From Bradyrhizobium sp. Ec3.3 (GTDB lineage Bacteria > Pseudomonadota > Alphaproteobacteria > Rhizobiales > Xanthobacteraceae), in NCBI RefSeq assembly GCF_000472925.1, contig NZ_AXAS01000003.1:186322-250321 (forward strand): DNA of 64,000 nt. Direction: 5' to 3'. The notes under the pieces were generated by a model, which made no database searches, was not told the origin of the DNA, and saw only the letters and a list, made by a program, of their open reading frames with translations. Positions within the stretch are counted from its first letter, which is position 1; each line of letters opens with the position of its first letter. Shown piece by piece: positions 36,763-44,778 of this stretch. The translations under genes were made by a program, and so were the position numbers.

Positions 36763-37455
36763 TCAGATCCGGTCGTTGATGAGGACGCCGGAAAGCGACG
36801 GGTCGTTTGCGTTCGTCGGGTCGCCTGATCGCGTCGCGCTGTAGGTCGAATCCGCGAGCGAGCTTTTCAACGACTGAAGAAATTGTTGAAGCAGATCCGT
36901 CGCCGAATTGCCGCTTGACGAGCTGTTCGTGCCGTTGGCCGAAGAAGATCCGCTTGCATTCGCCGTGTCGCTTGCTCCCGTCGTGCTGGAAGAGCTCGAA
37001 TCCGTGAGCGAGCTTGTCAGCGACTGAAGAAATTGTTGAAGCAGGTCCACCACGGAATTGCCGCTCGACGAACTATCCGGGCCGTTGGCGGGAGGAGGCC
37101 CGTCGGGTGGCGGTGGTCCACCTGCTCCACCCGGCCCATGGGAGAACGCGGCTTTGAAGATACCTTGCAGCTCGGTGCCCTGCTGGTCGGTCAGCTTGCC
37201 GGCCGGCACTTCCTGCTGGATAAGATCATCGATCTTTGACTTGAAAGCGTCGGTCGATGGTCTGCTACCGCTTGATTGATCGCTCGCGCTGCTCGATTGC
37301 AAGGCGGAATCAACGTCGCTGAGGGCGGACGACAGCGCCGACTGATCGGACGAATTGATCGCGCCCGAACTCACTTCAGCTTGCAGCTCGTCTTGTAGTC
37401 GCTGCAACGGCGATGTGTGGTGGTGGCGGGAGGAGAGCGCCGAAATCGAGGTCAT
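36763..37455 (-). CDS. Ser-rich orphan protein with internal 50-residue duplication
   Basis: A 230-residue protein without a signal peptide or membrane helix. The N-terminal part has two similar helical segments (LQDELQAEVSSGAINSSDQ; IDDLIQQEVPAGKLTDQQ), weakly EF-hand-like in spacing. A Pro/Gly linker follows, then two copies of a Ser/Asn-rich segment plus an amphipathic helix (VVDLLQQFLQSL and ATDLLQQFLQSL). At DNA level the copies are 150 bp apart and share long identical stretches, for example the block at 36871 and again at 37021. I recall related proteins only as unnamed ones in Bradyrhizobium. Function unknown. Confidence 0.7.
   Translation of the reverse strand: MTSISALSSRHHHTSPLQRLQDELQAEVSSGAINSSDQSALSSALSDVDSALQSSSASDQSSGSRPSTDAFKSKIDDLIQQEVPAGKLTDQQGTELQGIFKAAFSHGPGGAGGPPPPDGPPPANGPDSSSSGNSVVDLLQQFLQSLTSSLTDSSSSSTTGASDTANASGSSSANGTNSSSSGNSATDLLQQFLQSLKSSLADSTYSATRSGDPTNANDPSLSGVLINDRI
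36845..37144 (-). repeat. Tandem duplication of 150 bp within the Ser-rich gene
   Basis: The segment CGACTGAAGAAATTGTTGAA occurs at 36871 and again at 37021, exactly 150 bp (50 codons) apart, with similar sequence continuing on both sides (for example TCGAATCCGYGAGCGAGCTT before it). The boundaries given are approximate. The spacing keeps the frame. Confidence 0.75.
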
Positions 37456-37598
37456 GGTGGCTTTCCGTGCTTTTGCTGGACTCGAGGCGACGTTGTCCTC
37501 AAGAGCTTGCGCGGAGCCTTCGGCAGAGAGCAGCTCCAGTTACTCGATATTGCTTGGCGATAGATAGAAACATTTGGAAACAAAATGCGGCAAGCGCC

Positions 37599-39065
37599 CT
37601 AGTCCGCCGCGGCCGAAAGAACCGGCCTGATCGCGGGCTTCGTCTCGCGCGGTCCCCAGCGCGTCAGCACGACGCTGGAACAGGACAGCGTTCCAAGCAC
37701 GACCATCGAGCTCGCAGCGAGCCAGAAGAAGCTCTGCGCGGTCGCTTCATGCGTCGACAGCCACCAGCCGCAGACCGCGATGAACAGGAGCCGCGCGGTC
37801 TGCGCCAGCACCGGGCCCAGCACCTTGGCCGCGCCCTGAGATGAAAAATACATTGCCGTGGCGAGGCCCATGAAGGCGTAGAACGGCGCGACGGTGGAGA
37901 GATATTGATGACTCGTCGCGCGCACGATCGCGCTGTCGGTGAAGATATTGACCCAGAGATCGGGGAAGATCGCAATCAGGCTCGCGGGCGTGCCCACCGC
38001 GAAGAATGCTGCCACGCCGGCCGTCCAGGCAATGCGGCGTGCGCGTGCGATCTTGCCGGCGCCGATCGCCATGCCGACCATCGGCACCGAGGCGATGCCG
38101 AACGAGAACGCGATCGAGATCAGCAGAAACTCGAGCCGCGCGCCGACGCCGTAGCCGGCGAGGATCGCGGTGCCGAACTTGGCCAGCATATGGGTGAAGA
38201 TCGAGATCGTCAGCACCGATTGCAGCGGCGAGAAGCAGGCGATGGCGCCCACTTTCAGGATGTCGAAGAACATCGCCCACTGGATCTTCAGGCCGGCCAG
38301 CTTGGGCACGACGCGCGCGCGGCCGGAAAACAAATACCAGCCCATCACGCCGATGTTGATCGTGTAGGCGATCAGCGCGCCGGCGGCGACGCCGCGCATG
38401 CCGAATTGCGGGACGGGGCCGAGCCCGAGGCCCAGCGTGCCGCCGAGGATGATCTGGCACACCGCCGAATTGAGCATCAACAGCGAGGGCAGCTTCATGT
38501 TGCCGGTGCCGCGCAGCACGCCAGCCAAAGTATTGAGCAGCCAGGGCAGCACCGCGCCGCCGAAGAACACCTGCGTGTAGGCGACCGCCTGCGCCAGCAC
38601 ATTGCCGCGGCCGCCGAGCAGCTCGAGCAGACGCGGCCCGAAGATCAGCATGCCCAGCATGAAGACGAGGCCGAAGGCAATGCCGATCAGGAGCGCGTGC
38701 GCGGCAAGCGTGCCGGCGCGCTCGCGGTCGCCAGCCCCCAGCGCACGCGCAATCGCGGAAGCCACGGCACCGCCCATGGCGCCGCCGGACATCGTCATCA
38801 TCAGGATCACGCAGGGAAACACCAGCGCCATCGCGGCGAGGGATTCGACGCCCAGACGGCCGATATAGGAGGTCTCCGCGATCACCACGCAGGTGCCGGC
38901 GGAGAGCCCGATCACGTTCGGCCAGGCAAGCCCGAGCAGCGTGCGTAGGATCGGCCCGTCGACCAGCGCGCTCCGTGGCGCAGCAGATCGCGCCGGCCGC
39001 GACTGCGGCGGCTTGGGACGCTCCTCCTCATCGACCGGAATCTCGGCGACGCCGACGTCGGACAT
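37599..39065 (-). CDS. MATE family efflux transporter
   Basis: A 488-residue polytopic exporter with about twelve membrane helices after a 45-residue charged, Pro-rich cytoplasmic tail. The NorM/DinF-type start is LRTLLGLAWPNVIGLSAGTCVVIAETSYIGRLG; later segments such as GGAMGGAVASAIARALGAGDRERA and FGTAILAGYGVGARLEFLLISIAFSFG fit the family. It is not a close copy of the MATE exporter at 10151. It stands alone between the Ser-rich gene and an intergenic region with no visible gene. Substrate unknown. Confidence 0.9.
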   Translation of the reverse strand: MSDVGVAEIPVDEEERPKPPQSRPARSAAPRSALVDGPILRTLLGLAWPNVIGLSAGTCVVIAETSYIGRLGVESLAAMALVFPCVILMMTMSGGAMGGAVASAIARALGAGDRERAGTLAAHALLIGIAFGLVFMLGMLIFGPRLLELLGGRGNVLAQAVAYTQVFFGGAVLPWLLNTLAGVLRGTGNMKLPSLLMLNSAVCQIILGGTLGLGLGPVPQFGMRGVAAGALIAYTINIGVMGWYLFSGRARVVPKLAGLKIQWAMFFDILKVGAIACFSPLQSVLTISIFTHMLAKFGTAILAGYGVGARLEFLLISIAFSFGIASVPMVGMAIGAGKIARARRIAWTAGVAAFFAVGTPASLIAIFPDLWVNIFTDSAIVRATSHQYLSTVAPFYAFMGLATAMYFSSQGAAKVLGPVLAQTARLLFIAVCGWWLSTHEATAQSFFWLAASSMVVLGTLSCSSVVLTRWGPRETKPAIRPVLSAAAD

Positions 39066-39273
39066 TTCCTCTCCAAATGACTCTTTAAGAAGGTGCTACG
39101 ACGATTGGATCGCAGCGTCTGTGAGTATGATCACGTTCACCGTCAATTGACCGATTCAACCCATGAACGAACCTGATGAATGGCCAGTGTTAGCACGGCG
39201 ATGACCGATTCCACCTGCGTCAGGCGCAAGCGTGCCCTGCGGGAGCGCATTTCGGCGCATGGAAGGTGCTTCG

Positions 39274-40326
39274 CTAACCGATGCTCCAGAGCAGCGGCGG
39301 CTTGCCGCCTGCACCCGCTTGCAGCCTGACGCCGATATGACGCCCGCAGCCGGCCGCAAGCCCCTCGAACAGGCCTTGCAGCACCTTCGCGATAGCCGGA
39401 TGATAATCGGCGACATCATCCATCAGCTTCCAGCTTTGCTGACCGATCTCGAAGCCGCCTTCGGACTCCGCAAGATCGGCCGCATCGTCCTGTGCCGCGA
39501 GCAGGGCGTTCAGGAAGGATGCAAACTCCTTCGCGCCGCCGCGGCTCTTCCCCAGCGCCGCCGCGACCTCGTCAAAACTCTGCATGCCGATCAGTTTGCC
39601 CGTCAGATGCAGGAGATATCCGGCATCCTCGGGACCGAACAACTGCACCATCACAGGCGCGGCCGTGCGGACATATTCCATCGCGTAGTTGCGATAGGCC
39701 TTTTCCAGCCGCGGCTTTGGCCAGCTCGCGACCGGCAGTCCCGGCGCGCTGTCCGCATCGAACAGCGGTGCTTCGAGATGGCGCGCGAATACCAGGCGCT
39801 GGTCGACCTCGAGCGGATGATCATATTCGTAGTAGTAACCTTCGAGCCCGTCCTGGCCGTCGACGCTCTGCTTGGTGCAGACGAAGCCGAGCCTGAGATC
39901 ACCGAGCGCCGCGCCGTTGTTGGCGTGCCAGCCGCGCAGCATCGCGCGCGACACCTCGCCGGGAATGCCGCAGATCGCGGGGCCCTTCCAGATCCAGCGT
40001 GGCGGCGGATAGCGGATCCAGGCCTTAGCATCGCTCTCATACATGTATTCGACATGCACGCCGCCGATCCAGTTGGAGAGATAGTGATATTGCGCAGCCG
40101 CCACCGCCGGCGGCAAATGACGCAGCCCGAGCTTGTCGAGCCCGGGAAGGAAACGCTCCTGCTGCTGGCGGCGAAACACGCGGAAGACGAATTCGGCAGC
40201 ATCCGCCGTGCCGCGTCGCGTCACCACGGTGAGGATGAGGCCGGTGAAATAGGCGTGGTAGAGATCGGCGATGGCGCGCCAGCGTTGCCACCGGGCTTCC
40301 TGCGCGGAGTCTGCTGCAGCGGCCAT
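39274..40326 (-). CDS. Conserved hypothetical protein, unknown function
   Basis: A 350-residue cytoplasmic protein that I do not recognise. It has no signal peptide and no membrane helix. The sequence is rich in aromatic residues: WQRWRAIADLYHAYFTGLIL near the start, YHYLSNWIGGVHVEYMYESD, IRYPPPRWIWKGPAICGIPG, YYYEYDHPLEVDQRL, and KAYRNYAMEYVRTAAPVMVQLFG. The last half could be helical. The region 39066-39273 upstream of its stop holds no gene. High-GC codon use fits a real gene, and the start at 40326 is ATG. No function is proposed. Confidence 0.65.
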   Translation of the reverse strand: MAAAADSAQEARWQRWRAIADLYHAYFTGLILTVVTRRGTADAAEFVFRVFRRQQQERFLPGLDKLGLRHLPPAVAAAQYHYLSNWIGGVHVEYMYESDAKAWIRYPPPRWIWKGPAICGIPGEVSRAMLRGWHANNGAALGDLRLGFVCTKQSVDGQDGLEGYYYEYDHPLEVDQRLVFARHLEAPLFDADSAPGLPVASWPKPRLEKAYRNYAMEYVRTAAPVMVQLFGPEDAGYLLHLTGKLIGMQSFDEVAAALGKSRGGAKEFASFLNALLAAQDDAADLAESEGGFEIGQQSWKLMDDVADYHPAIAKVLQGLFEGLAAGCGRHIGVRLQAGAGGKPPLLWSIG

Positions 40327-40431
40327 GTTCGCTCCCGATCGTTGTTTTGATCGAGTGTGTCACTGCCCCCAGTGACGAGCAAGCTGACGCTCGTGCAGGG
40401 CGCCCTGCACGCTTCCTAGCCCAATTCCGGA

Positions 40432-40854
40432 TCACGAAGTTGGCGGCGGCGACGCAGCCTTGGCCGCGCGCTCGCGTTCGACCCTTTCGGTCACATCGCG
40501 CGCCATTGCCACCGCCCCCTGCACGGCGCCGCCAGCGTCTCTGACAAGCGCAAACGTCATCTCGATGTAGAGCTTGCGCCCGCTCTTGTGCAGCGCGCGG
40601 GTCAGCGTAGGGCGGCCGGCGAGCTTCATCGCGCCGCTCGACGTCGCAGTCTCAAAGCCCTTCCAATGCGCGGCGCGCAAATGCTCGGGAACGATCAGGT
40701 CGAGGTTCTGGCCGAGCGCCTCCTGCGCGGAGAAACCGAACAGCGCGCTCGAGGCGCGATTCCATCGGACGATCGTGCCCGCCCGATCCGAATAGATCAG
40801 CGCATCCGCGGCGTCTTCGAGAATTCTTGTGTCGAGGTCGGATTGATCTGTCAT
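40432..40854 (-). CDS. PAS-domain protein, stand-alone sensor
   Basis: A 140-residue protein made of one PAS fold (ALIYSDRAGTIVRWNRASSALFGFSAQEALGQNL; LHKSGRKLYIEMTFALVRDAGG) and a short charged tail (DVTERVERERAAK). There is no attached kinase, cyclase or HTH domain, so it would have to act through a partner. PAS domains bind haem, flavin or small ligands; none can be assigned here. The ATG at 40854 was chosen since upstream sequence is a palindromic repeat. It lies 105 bases from the unknown protein on the same strand. Confidence 0.82.
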   Translation of the reverse strand: MTDQSDLDTRILEDAADALIYSDRAGTIVRWNRASSALFGFSAQEALGQNLDLIVPEHLRAAHWKGFETATSSGAMKLAGRPTLTRALHKSGRKLYIEMTFALVRDAGGAVQGAVAMARDVTERVERERAAKAASPPPTS

Positions 40855-40961
40855 GTCGTCACCTCGGACGGAATGTAGCCCGGATGGAGCGCAGCGCAAT
40901 CCGGGATCTTTTTGGTGGCGAGAGTTCCCGGATTTCGCTTCGCAACCTGACGCACATTCGG

Positions 40962-41065
40962 TGTCATCGCCCGACCTCGATCGGGCGATCCGGTATTCCA
41001 GAGGCGGTCGAGCCTGAACAATGGGCCGCGGCGTAGTGGTGCCCCGATCAAGCCGGGGCATGACA
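40962..41065. repeat. Palindromic repeat, family D, copy 2 (inverted relative to copy 1)
   Basis: It begins TGTCATCGCCCGACCTCGAT and ends GATCAAGCCGGGGCATGACA. The reverse complement matches the copy at 35486-35590 through most of its length (GGCTTGAYCGGGGCA; CTGGAATACCGGATCGCCC). It lies between dcd and the PAS gene. Confidence 0.8.
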
Positions 41066-41078
41066 TCGGAGGATGCGG

Positions 41079-42215
41079 CTACACCCGGAAATGCTTGCTC
41101 AGCTTCAGGCCCTGCGCCTGGTAGTTCGAGCCGATGCGCTGGCCGTACATTGCGTCGGGCCGCGCCAGCATCTTCTCGTAGACGAGGCGGCCGACGATCT
41201 GGCCGTGCTCGAGGATGAAGGGCACTTCGCGCGAGCGCACCTCGAGTACCGCGCGCGCGCCTTGCCCGCCCGCACCGGCATAGCCGAAGCCGGGATCGAA
41301 GAAGCCGGCATAGTGCACGCGAAATTCGCCGACCAGAGGATCGAACGGCACCATCTCCGCAGCGTAGTCCGGCGGCACCTGCACGGCTTCCTTGGAGGCG
41401 AGGATGTAGAACTCGCCGGGATCAAGGATGAGGCTGCCGTCGGGACGCGCCGAGATCGGCTCCCAGAAATCCTCGACCGCGTAGCCGGCGCGGCGATCGA
41501 CGTCGACGACGCCGGTGTGTCGTTTCGCGCGATAGCCGACGAAGCCGCCGCCCTTCTCGCCGGAGAGATCGACGGAGACGGCGACACCGCCGGTGAGATC
41601 GGCCTCGTCGATGTCGACGAGACGCTCGGTCGCATGCAGCGCCTCGAGCTGGTCAATGTTGAGGATGGCATCGCCGGTGCGGAAGCGCACCTGCGATAGC
41701 CGCGAGCCTTCGCTCACCAGCACCGGAAACGTTTTTGGGCTGATCTCGGCATAGAGCGGGCCATGATAGCCTGCGCCGATCATGTCGAAGCGGCGGGTGC
41801 CGTCGGCGATCACGCGGGTGAAGACGTCGAGCCGGCCGGTCGAGCTCTTCGGATTGGCGGCCGCGACGATCTCCGGCGGCAGCGCGAGACTCTCGAGCAG
41901 CGGCACGATGTAGACGCAATTGGTCTCCAGCACCGCGCCGTCGGCAAGGCTGAACTCATGCAGCTTCAGCTCATCGATGCGCTCGGCAACGGTGGCCCCC
42001 GGCCCGGGCAGGAAGCTCGCGCGGACACGGTAGGCGATATCGCCGAGACGCAAATCGAGGCTCGCCGGCTGGATCTGGCTTTCGACGAAGTCGTAGGCGG
42101 GCAGGATAAGCCCGTCATCCGCCATCGCCGCGATCATGCGGTCGGGCAGGATACCATTGGCGTCGGCGGCGACCGTGAACGTCAACCGGTGGTCCTCATC
42201 TCGGGTCAAACGCAT
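41079..42215 (-). CDS. dcd: dCTP deaminase, long alphaproteobacterial type
   Basis: A 378-residue deaminase that converts dCTP to dUTP for thymidylate synthesis. The family blocks are QIQPASLDLRLGDIAYRVRASF, the substrate region NPKSSTGRLDVFTR and IGAGYHGPLYAEISPKTFPVLV, and a second dUTPase-like half with GFVGYRAKRHTGVVDVD and GYAGAGGQGARAVLEV. Alphaproteobacterial dCTP deaminases are longer than the roughly 190-residue enteric form, and this fits them. I used the ATG at 42215; an open frame extends to 42278. It is transcribed divergently from the SAM-II leader of metZ. Confidence 0.88.
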   Translation of the reverse strand: MRLTRDEDHRLTFTVAADANGILPDRMIAAMADDGLILPAYDFVESQIQPASLDLRLGDIAYRVRASFLPGPGATVAERIDELKLHEFSLADGAVLETNCVYIVPLLESLALPPEIVAAANPKSSTGRLDVFTRVIADGTRRFDMIGAGYHGPLYAEISPKTFPVLVSEGSRLSQVRFRTGDAILNIDQLEALHATERLVDIDEADLTGGVAVSVDLSGEKGGGFVGYRAKRHTGVVDVDRRAGYAVEDFWEPISARPDGSLILDPGEFYILASKEAVQVPPDYAAEMVPFDPLVGEFRVHYAGFFDPGFGYAGAGGQGARAVLEVRSREVPFILEHGQIVGRLVYEKMLARPDAMYGQRIGSNYQAQGLKLSKHFRV

Positions 42216-42262
42216 CCAAAAATGCGGAAAAACGAACCTTTTACCGCTATCCGATGGATGCC

Positions 42263-42291
42263 TTGACGAAAAGGGCATGGCGGAATATGAG
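42263..42291 (+). promoter_or_regulatory. Sigma-70-type promoter of the metZ leader
   Basis: TTGACG at 42263-42268 and TATGAG at 42286-42291 are separated by 17 bases. A start about 7 bases downstream (near 42298) would put the SAM-II aptamer at the 5' end of the RNA. Predicted by consensus only. Confidence 0.65.
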
Positions 42292-42303
42292 CATGACTTA
42301 TCC

Positions 42304-42356
42304 CGTGGTGATTTGAGCCGGCCGGCTTGCAGCCACGTTAAATAAATCGCTAAACA
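42304..42356 (+). ncRNA. SAM-II riboswitch aptamer
   Basis: The sequence follows the SAM-II consensus: CGTGGTGATTTG opening, GGCTTGCAGCCACG closing the P1 stem (CGTGG 42304-42308 with CCACG 42333-42337), then TTAAATAAATCGCTAAACA, whose AAATC can pair with GATTT in the loop to form the pseudoknot. SAM-II riboswitches switch off methionine and SAM synthesis genes in alphaproteobacteria when SAM is plentiful. Here it precedes metZ by 88 bases, as expected. Confidence 0.9.
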
Positions 42357-42376
42357 GGCCGGGGACCTCTGTGATC

Positions 42377-42409
42377 CCGGCCAGTGGAGATATCCAGGCC
42401 GGTTTTTTT
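42377..42409 (+). terminator. Intrinsic terminator of the SAM-II expression platform
   Basis: The hairpin CCGGCC (42377-42382) with GGCCGG (42397-42402), plus TGGA/TCCA inside, is followed by seven T (42403-42409). An alternative hairpin pairs GGCCGGG (42357-42363) with CCCGGCC (42376-42382), using the same left arm, so the two exclude each other. The aptamer's SAM state probably chooses between them. Termination control is inferred from the sequence. Confidence 0.8.
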
Positions 42410-42431
42410 GTGACCATTTTCAAGTGGTCAC
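42410..42431 (+). promoter_or_regulatory. Hairpin just ahead of the metZ ribosome binding site
   Basis: GTGACCA (42410-42416) pairs perfectly with TGGTCAC (42425-42431) around TTTTCAAG. It ends four bases before GGAGG at 42435-42439. It could protect the RNA end after the leader is processed or affect translation of metZ; only the pairing is certain. Confidence 0.5.
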
Positions 42432-42443
42432 GTTGGAGGTCCT

Positions 42444-43640
42444 ATGTCGAAGTCCCCGGCGTCCGCCGCGCAATACCGTCCCGAAACCCGCCTCGTCCAT
42501 TCCGGCACCCTGCGCTCGCAATATGGCGAGACGTCCGAGGCGTTGTTCCTGACCCAGGGCTACGTCTACGCGAGCGCCGAGGAATGCGAGGCGCGGTTCA
42601 AGGGCGAAGATCCCGGCTTCATCTATTCGCGCTATTCCAACCCGACGATCGCGATGTTCGAGCAGCGCATGATCGAGCTCGAAGGCGCCGAAGCCGCCCG
42701 CTCGGCAGCGACCGGCATGGCCGCGGTGACAACCGCGATCCTGGCGCCCTTGAAGTCTGGCGATCACGTGGTGGCATCAAAGGCGCTGTTCGGCTCGTGC
42801 CTCTACGTGGTGCAGGATCTGTTGCCGCGCTACGGCATCGAGACCACGCTGGTCGATGGTCTGGATCTCGACCAGTGGCAGCGCGCGGTCAAGCCGAACA
42901 CCAAGACGTTCTTCCTGGAGAGCCCGACCAATCCGACGCTCGACGTGCTCGACATCCCGGCCATCGCCGAGATCGCGCACAAGGGCGGCGCACGGCTCGT
43001 TGTCGACAACGTGTTCGCCACCCCGATCTGGCAGAGCCCGCTCGCGCTCGGTGCCGATGTCGTGGTCTATTCCGCGACCAAGCATATCGACGGCCAGGGT
43101 CGGTGCCTGGGGGGCGTCATCCTGTCGTCGGAAGCCTTCATCGCCGAGCACATCCACAATTTCATGCGCCAGACCGGGCCGTCGATCTCGCCGTTCAACG
43201 CCTGGGTTTTGCTCAAGGGGCTGGAGACGCTCGGCGTGCGCGTGCGTGCGCAGACCGACACCGCGGCCCGCGTTGCCGAGGTGCTCGCGAGCCATCCAAA
43301 GATCTCGCGGCTGGTCTATCCCGGCCGCGCCGATCATCCGCAGGCGGCGCTGGTGAAGAAGCAGATGCGCGGCGGCTCGACGCTGGTCGGCTTCGAGGTC
43401 AAGGGCGGCAAGCAGGCGGCATTCCGCGTGCTCAATGCGCTTAAGCTGGCGAAGATTTCGAACAATCTCGGCGACGCCAAGAGTCTGGTGACGCATCCGG
43501 CGACCACGACGCATCAGCGCCTGAAGCCGGAAGACCGCGCTGCGCTCGGCATCAGCGAGGGCTTTATACGCTTCTCCGCGGGGCTCGAGCATGCCGATGA
43601 TCTGATCGAGGATCTCACCGCGGCGCTGGAGAAGGCGTAA
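42444..43640 (+). CDS. metZ: O-succinylhomoserine sulfhydrylase
   Basis: A 398-residue PLP enzyme of the Cys/Met metabolism family that makes homocysteine from O-succinylhomoserine and sulfide. Family marks are LTQGYVYASAEECEARF, FIYSRYSNPT, the PLP lysine in YSATKHIDGQGRCLGG, and GETLGVRVRAQTD-like region followed by LVTHPATTTHQRL. The ribosome binding site GGAGG is five bases from the ATG. A SAM-II riboswitch leads the transcript, so expression falls when SAM is high. metZ versus metY or metC was decided on alphaproteobacterial context and sequence from memory. Confidence 0.93.
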   Translation: MSKSPASAAQYRPETRLVHSGTLRSQYGETSEALFLTQGYVYASAEECEARFKGEDPGFIYSRYSNPTIAMFEQRMIELEGAEAARSAATGMAAVTTAILAPLKSGDHVVASKALFGSCLYVVQDLLPRYGIETTLVDGLDLDQWQRAVKPNTKTFFLESPTNPTLDVLDIPAIAEIAHKGGARLVVDNVFATPIWQSPLALGADVVVYSATKHIDGQGRCLGGVILSSEAFIAEHIHNFMRQTGPSISPFNAWVLLKGLETLGVRVRAQTDTAARVAEVLASHPKISRLVYPGRADHPQAALVKKQMRGGSTLVGFEVKGGKQAAFRVLNALKLAKISNNLGDAKSLVTHPATTTHQRLKPEDRAALGISEGFIRFSAGLEHADDLIEDLTAALEKA

Positions 43641-43655
43641 CCACGCACTCGAAAT

Positions 43656-43755
43656 CGTAGGGTGGGCAAAGCGAAGCGGGCCCACCACTTCTGCCGACGT
43701 TTGAGTTAGATAAAGTGGTGGGCACGGCGCTAACGCGCCTTTGCCCACCCTACGG
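43656..43755. repeat. Palindromic repeat, family E, copy 1
   Basis: The ends are CGTAGGGTGGGCAAAGCG and CGCCTTTGCCCACCCTACG, inverted with a central loop. It exactly fills the gap between convergent metZ and the SGNH hydrolase gene. A similar element is at 47427-47513. Confidence 0.8.
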
Positions 43756-43758
43756 CAG

Positions 43759-44766
43759 CTACATCGGCCTATACGTCCGCACGTCGGCAGGCACGTTGAC
43801 CCCTAACTTGATCTGGCCGACGGAGCGGATGATGTCGTCGCCGAGGAGCTGCGCGAAGCAGGCGTAGCCCCAATCATTCATGTGCAGGCCGTCGGAGATC
43901 ACGAAACTCTCGACCGGAATGGCCTGCTTCTCGTGCCAGTCGCGCATCACCTCGAAGCGCGGGAAGATCCCGACATGGCGGAGCTCGGCGACACGGCCGA
44001 GCAGCTTCACCATCTTGCCGGCGCTCTCGGGGCGCTCGGTGACGCGCGGCGAATATTGCGGATCGACCAGCACGATGTCGGCATCGCCGGCCGCCTGGAT
44101 GCGCGTGATGCCGTCCTCGACGAGCTTTGCGGTGTCGCCCGGATCGAGGTTGCGCAGCACCGCATTGGTGCCGACCTGCCAGATCACGAGGTCCGGATGC
44201 ACGTCGATCACCTCCTTCTGGAGGCGCTTCATCATCTCGGGCGCGTCCTCGCCGCCGACACCGGCGTTGATGACGGTGATGTCGGCAGTCGGATATTGCC
44301 GGCGAAGCTGTCCGGCGAGGCGGTTCGGATAGTTGAAATCGGGCGAGCTCGCACCGAAGCCCGCCGTCGACGACGATCCGAACGCGACGATCACGACCGG
44401 CTTGCCGGCGACCAGCTTGCCCGCGACATGCGGCAGCGAGCCCATCGATTTCGCGCTGCCCTTGTTCGCGCTGCCCTTGGGCGGCAGGCACGGCACGCGG
44501 CTAAAGATGTCGCCGGCGGATTTGGCGACCTGCTTGACCCTGTCAATGGCGCGCGCGGTGAGGCCGCGCTGCTCGGGAAAGTCTTGCTGGCTGGTCGCGG
44601 GGGTCGTGATCTGCGGTGCGGGCGCCGGACCAGCGGCCTGTGGGGCCGTCGGCGCGACTGCCACGGCCTGCGCGTGGGCGGGTGACAGCGCCACAGGCAT
44701 CAGCAGCGCGGCCGCTATGGGCGCAGCCAGCCATGCCGTCAGGCCAAAAGGGCGGAAAGAACTCAT
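43759..44766 (-). CDS. SGNH/GDSL hydrolase of the opgC operon, catalytic form
   Basis: A 335-residue secreted hydrolase. After a signal peptide (LAAPIAAALLMPVALSPAHA) and a Pro/Ala-rich linker, the SGNH blocks are intact: block I VIVAFGSSSTAGFG with the Ser nucleophile, block II VINAGVGGEDAPEM, block III QVGTNAVLR with Asn, and block V ISDGLHMNDWGY with the Asp-His pair. It is the last gene of opgC-SGNH-SGNH, 12 bases after the previous one. An esterase acting on acylated periplasmic glucans or similar glycans is inferred from the operon. Confidence 0.85.
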   Translation of the reverse strand: MSSFRPFGLTAWLAAPIAAALLMPVALSPAHAQAVAVAPTAPQAAGPAPAPQITTPATSQQDFPEQRGLTARAIDRVKQVAKSAGDIFSRVPCLPPKGSANKGSAKSMGSLPHVAGKLVAGKPVVIVAFGSSSTAGFGASSPDFNYPNRLAGQLRRQYPTADITVINAGVGGEDAPEMMKRLQKEVIDVHPDLVIWQVGTNAVLRNLDPGDTAKLVEDGITRIQAAGDADIVLVDPQYSPRVTERPESAGKMVKLLGRVAELRHVGIFPRFEVMRDWHEKQAIPVESFVISDGLHMNDWGYACFAQLLGDDIIRSVGQIKLGVNVPADVRTYRPM

Positions 44767-44778
44767 TTACGCTGAACC

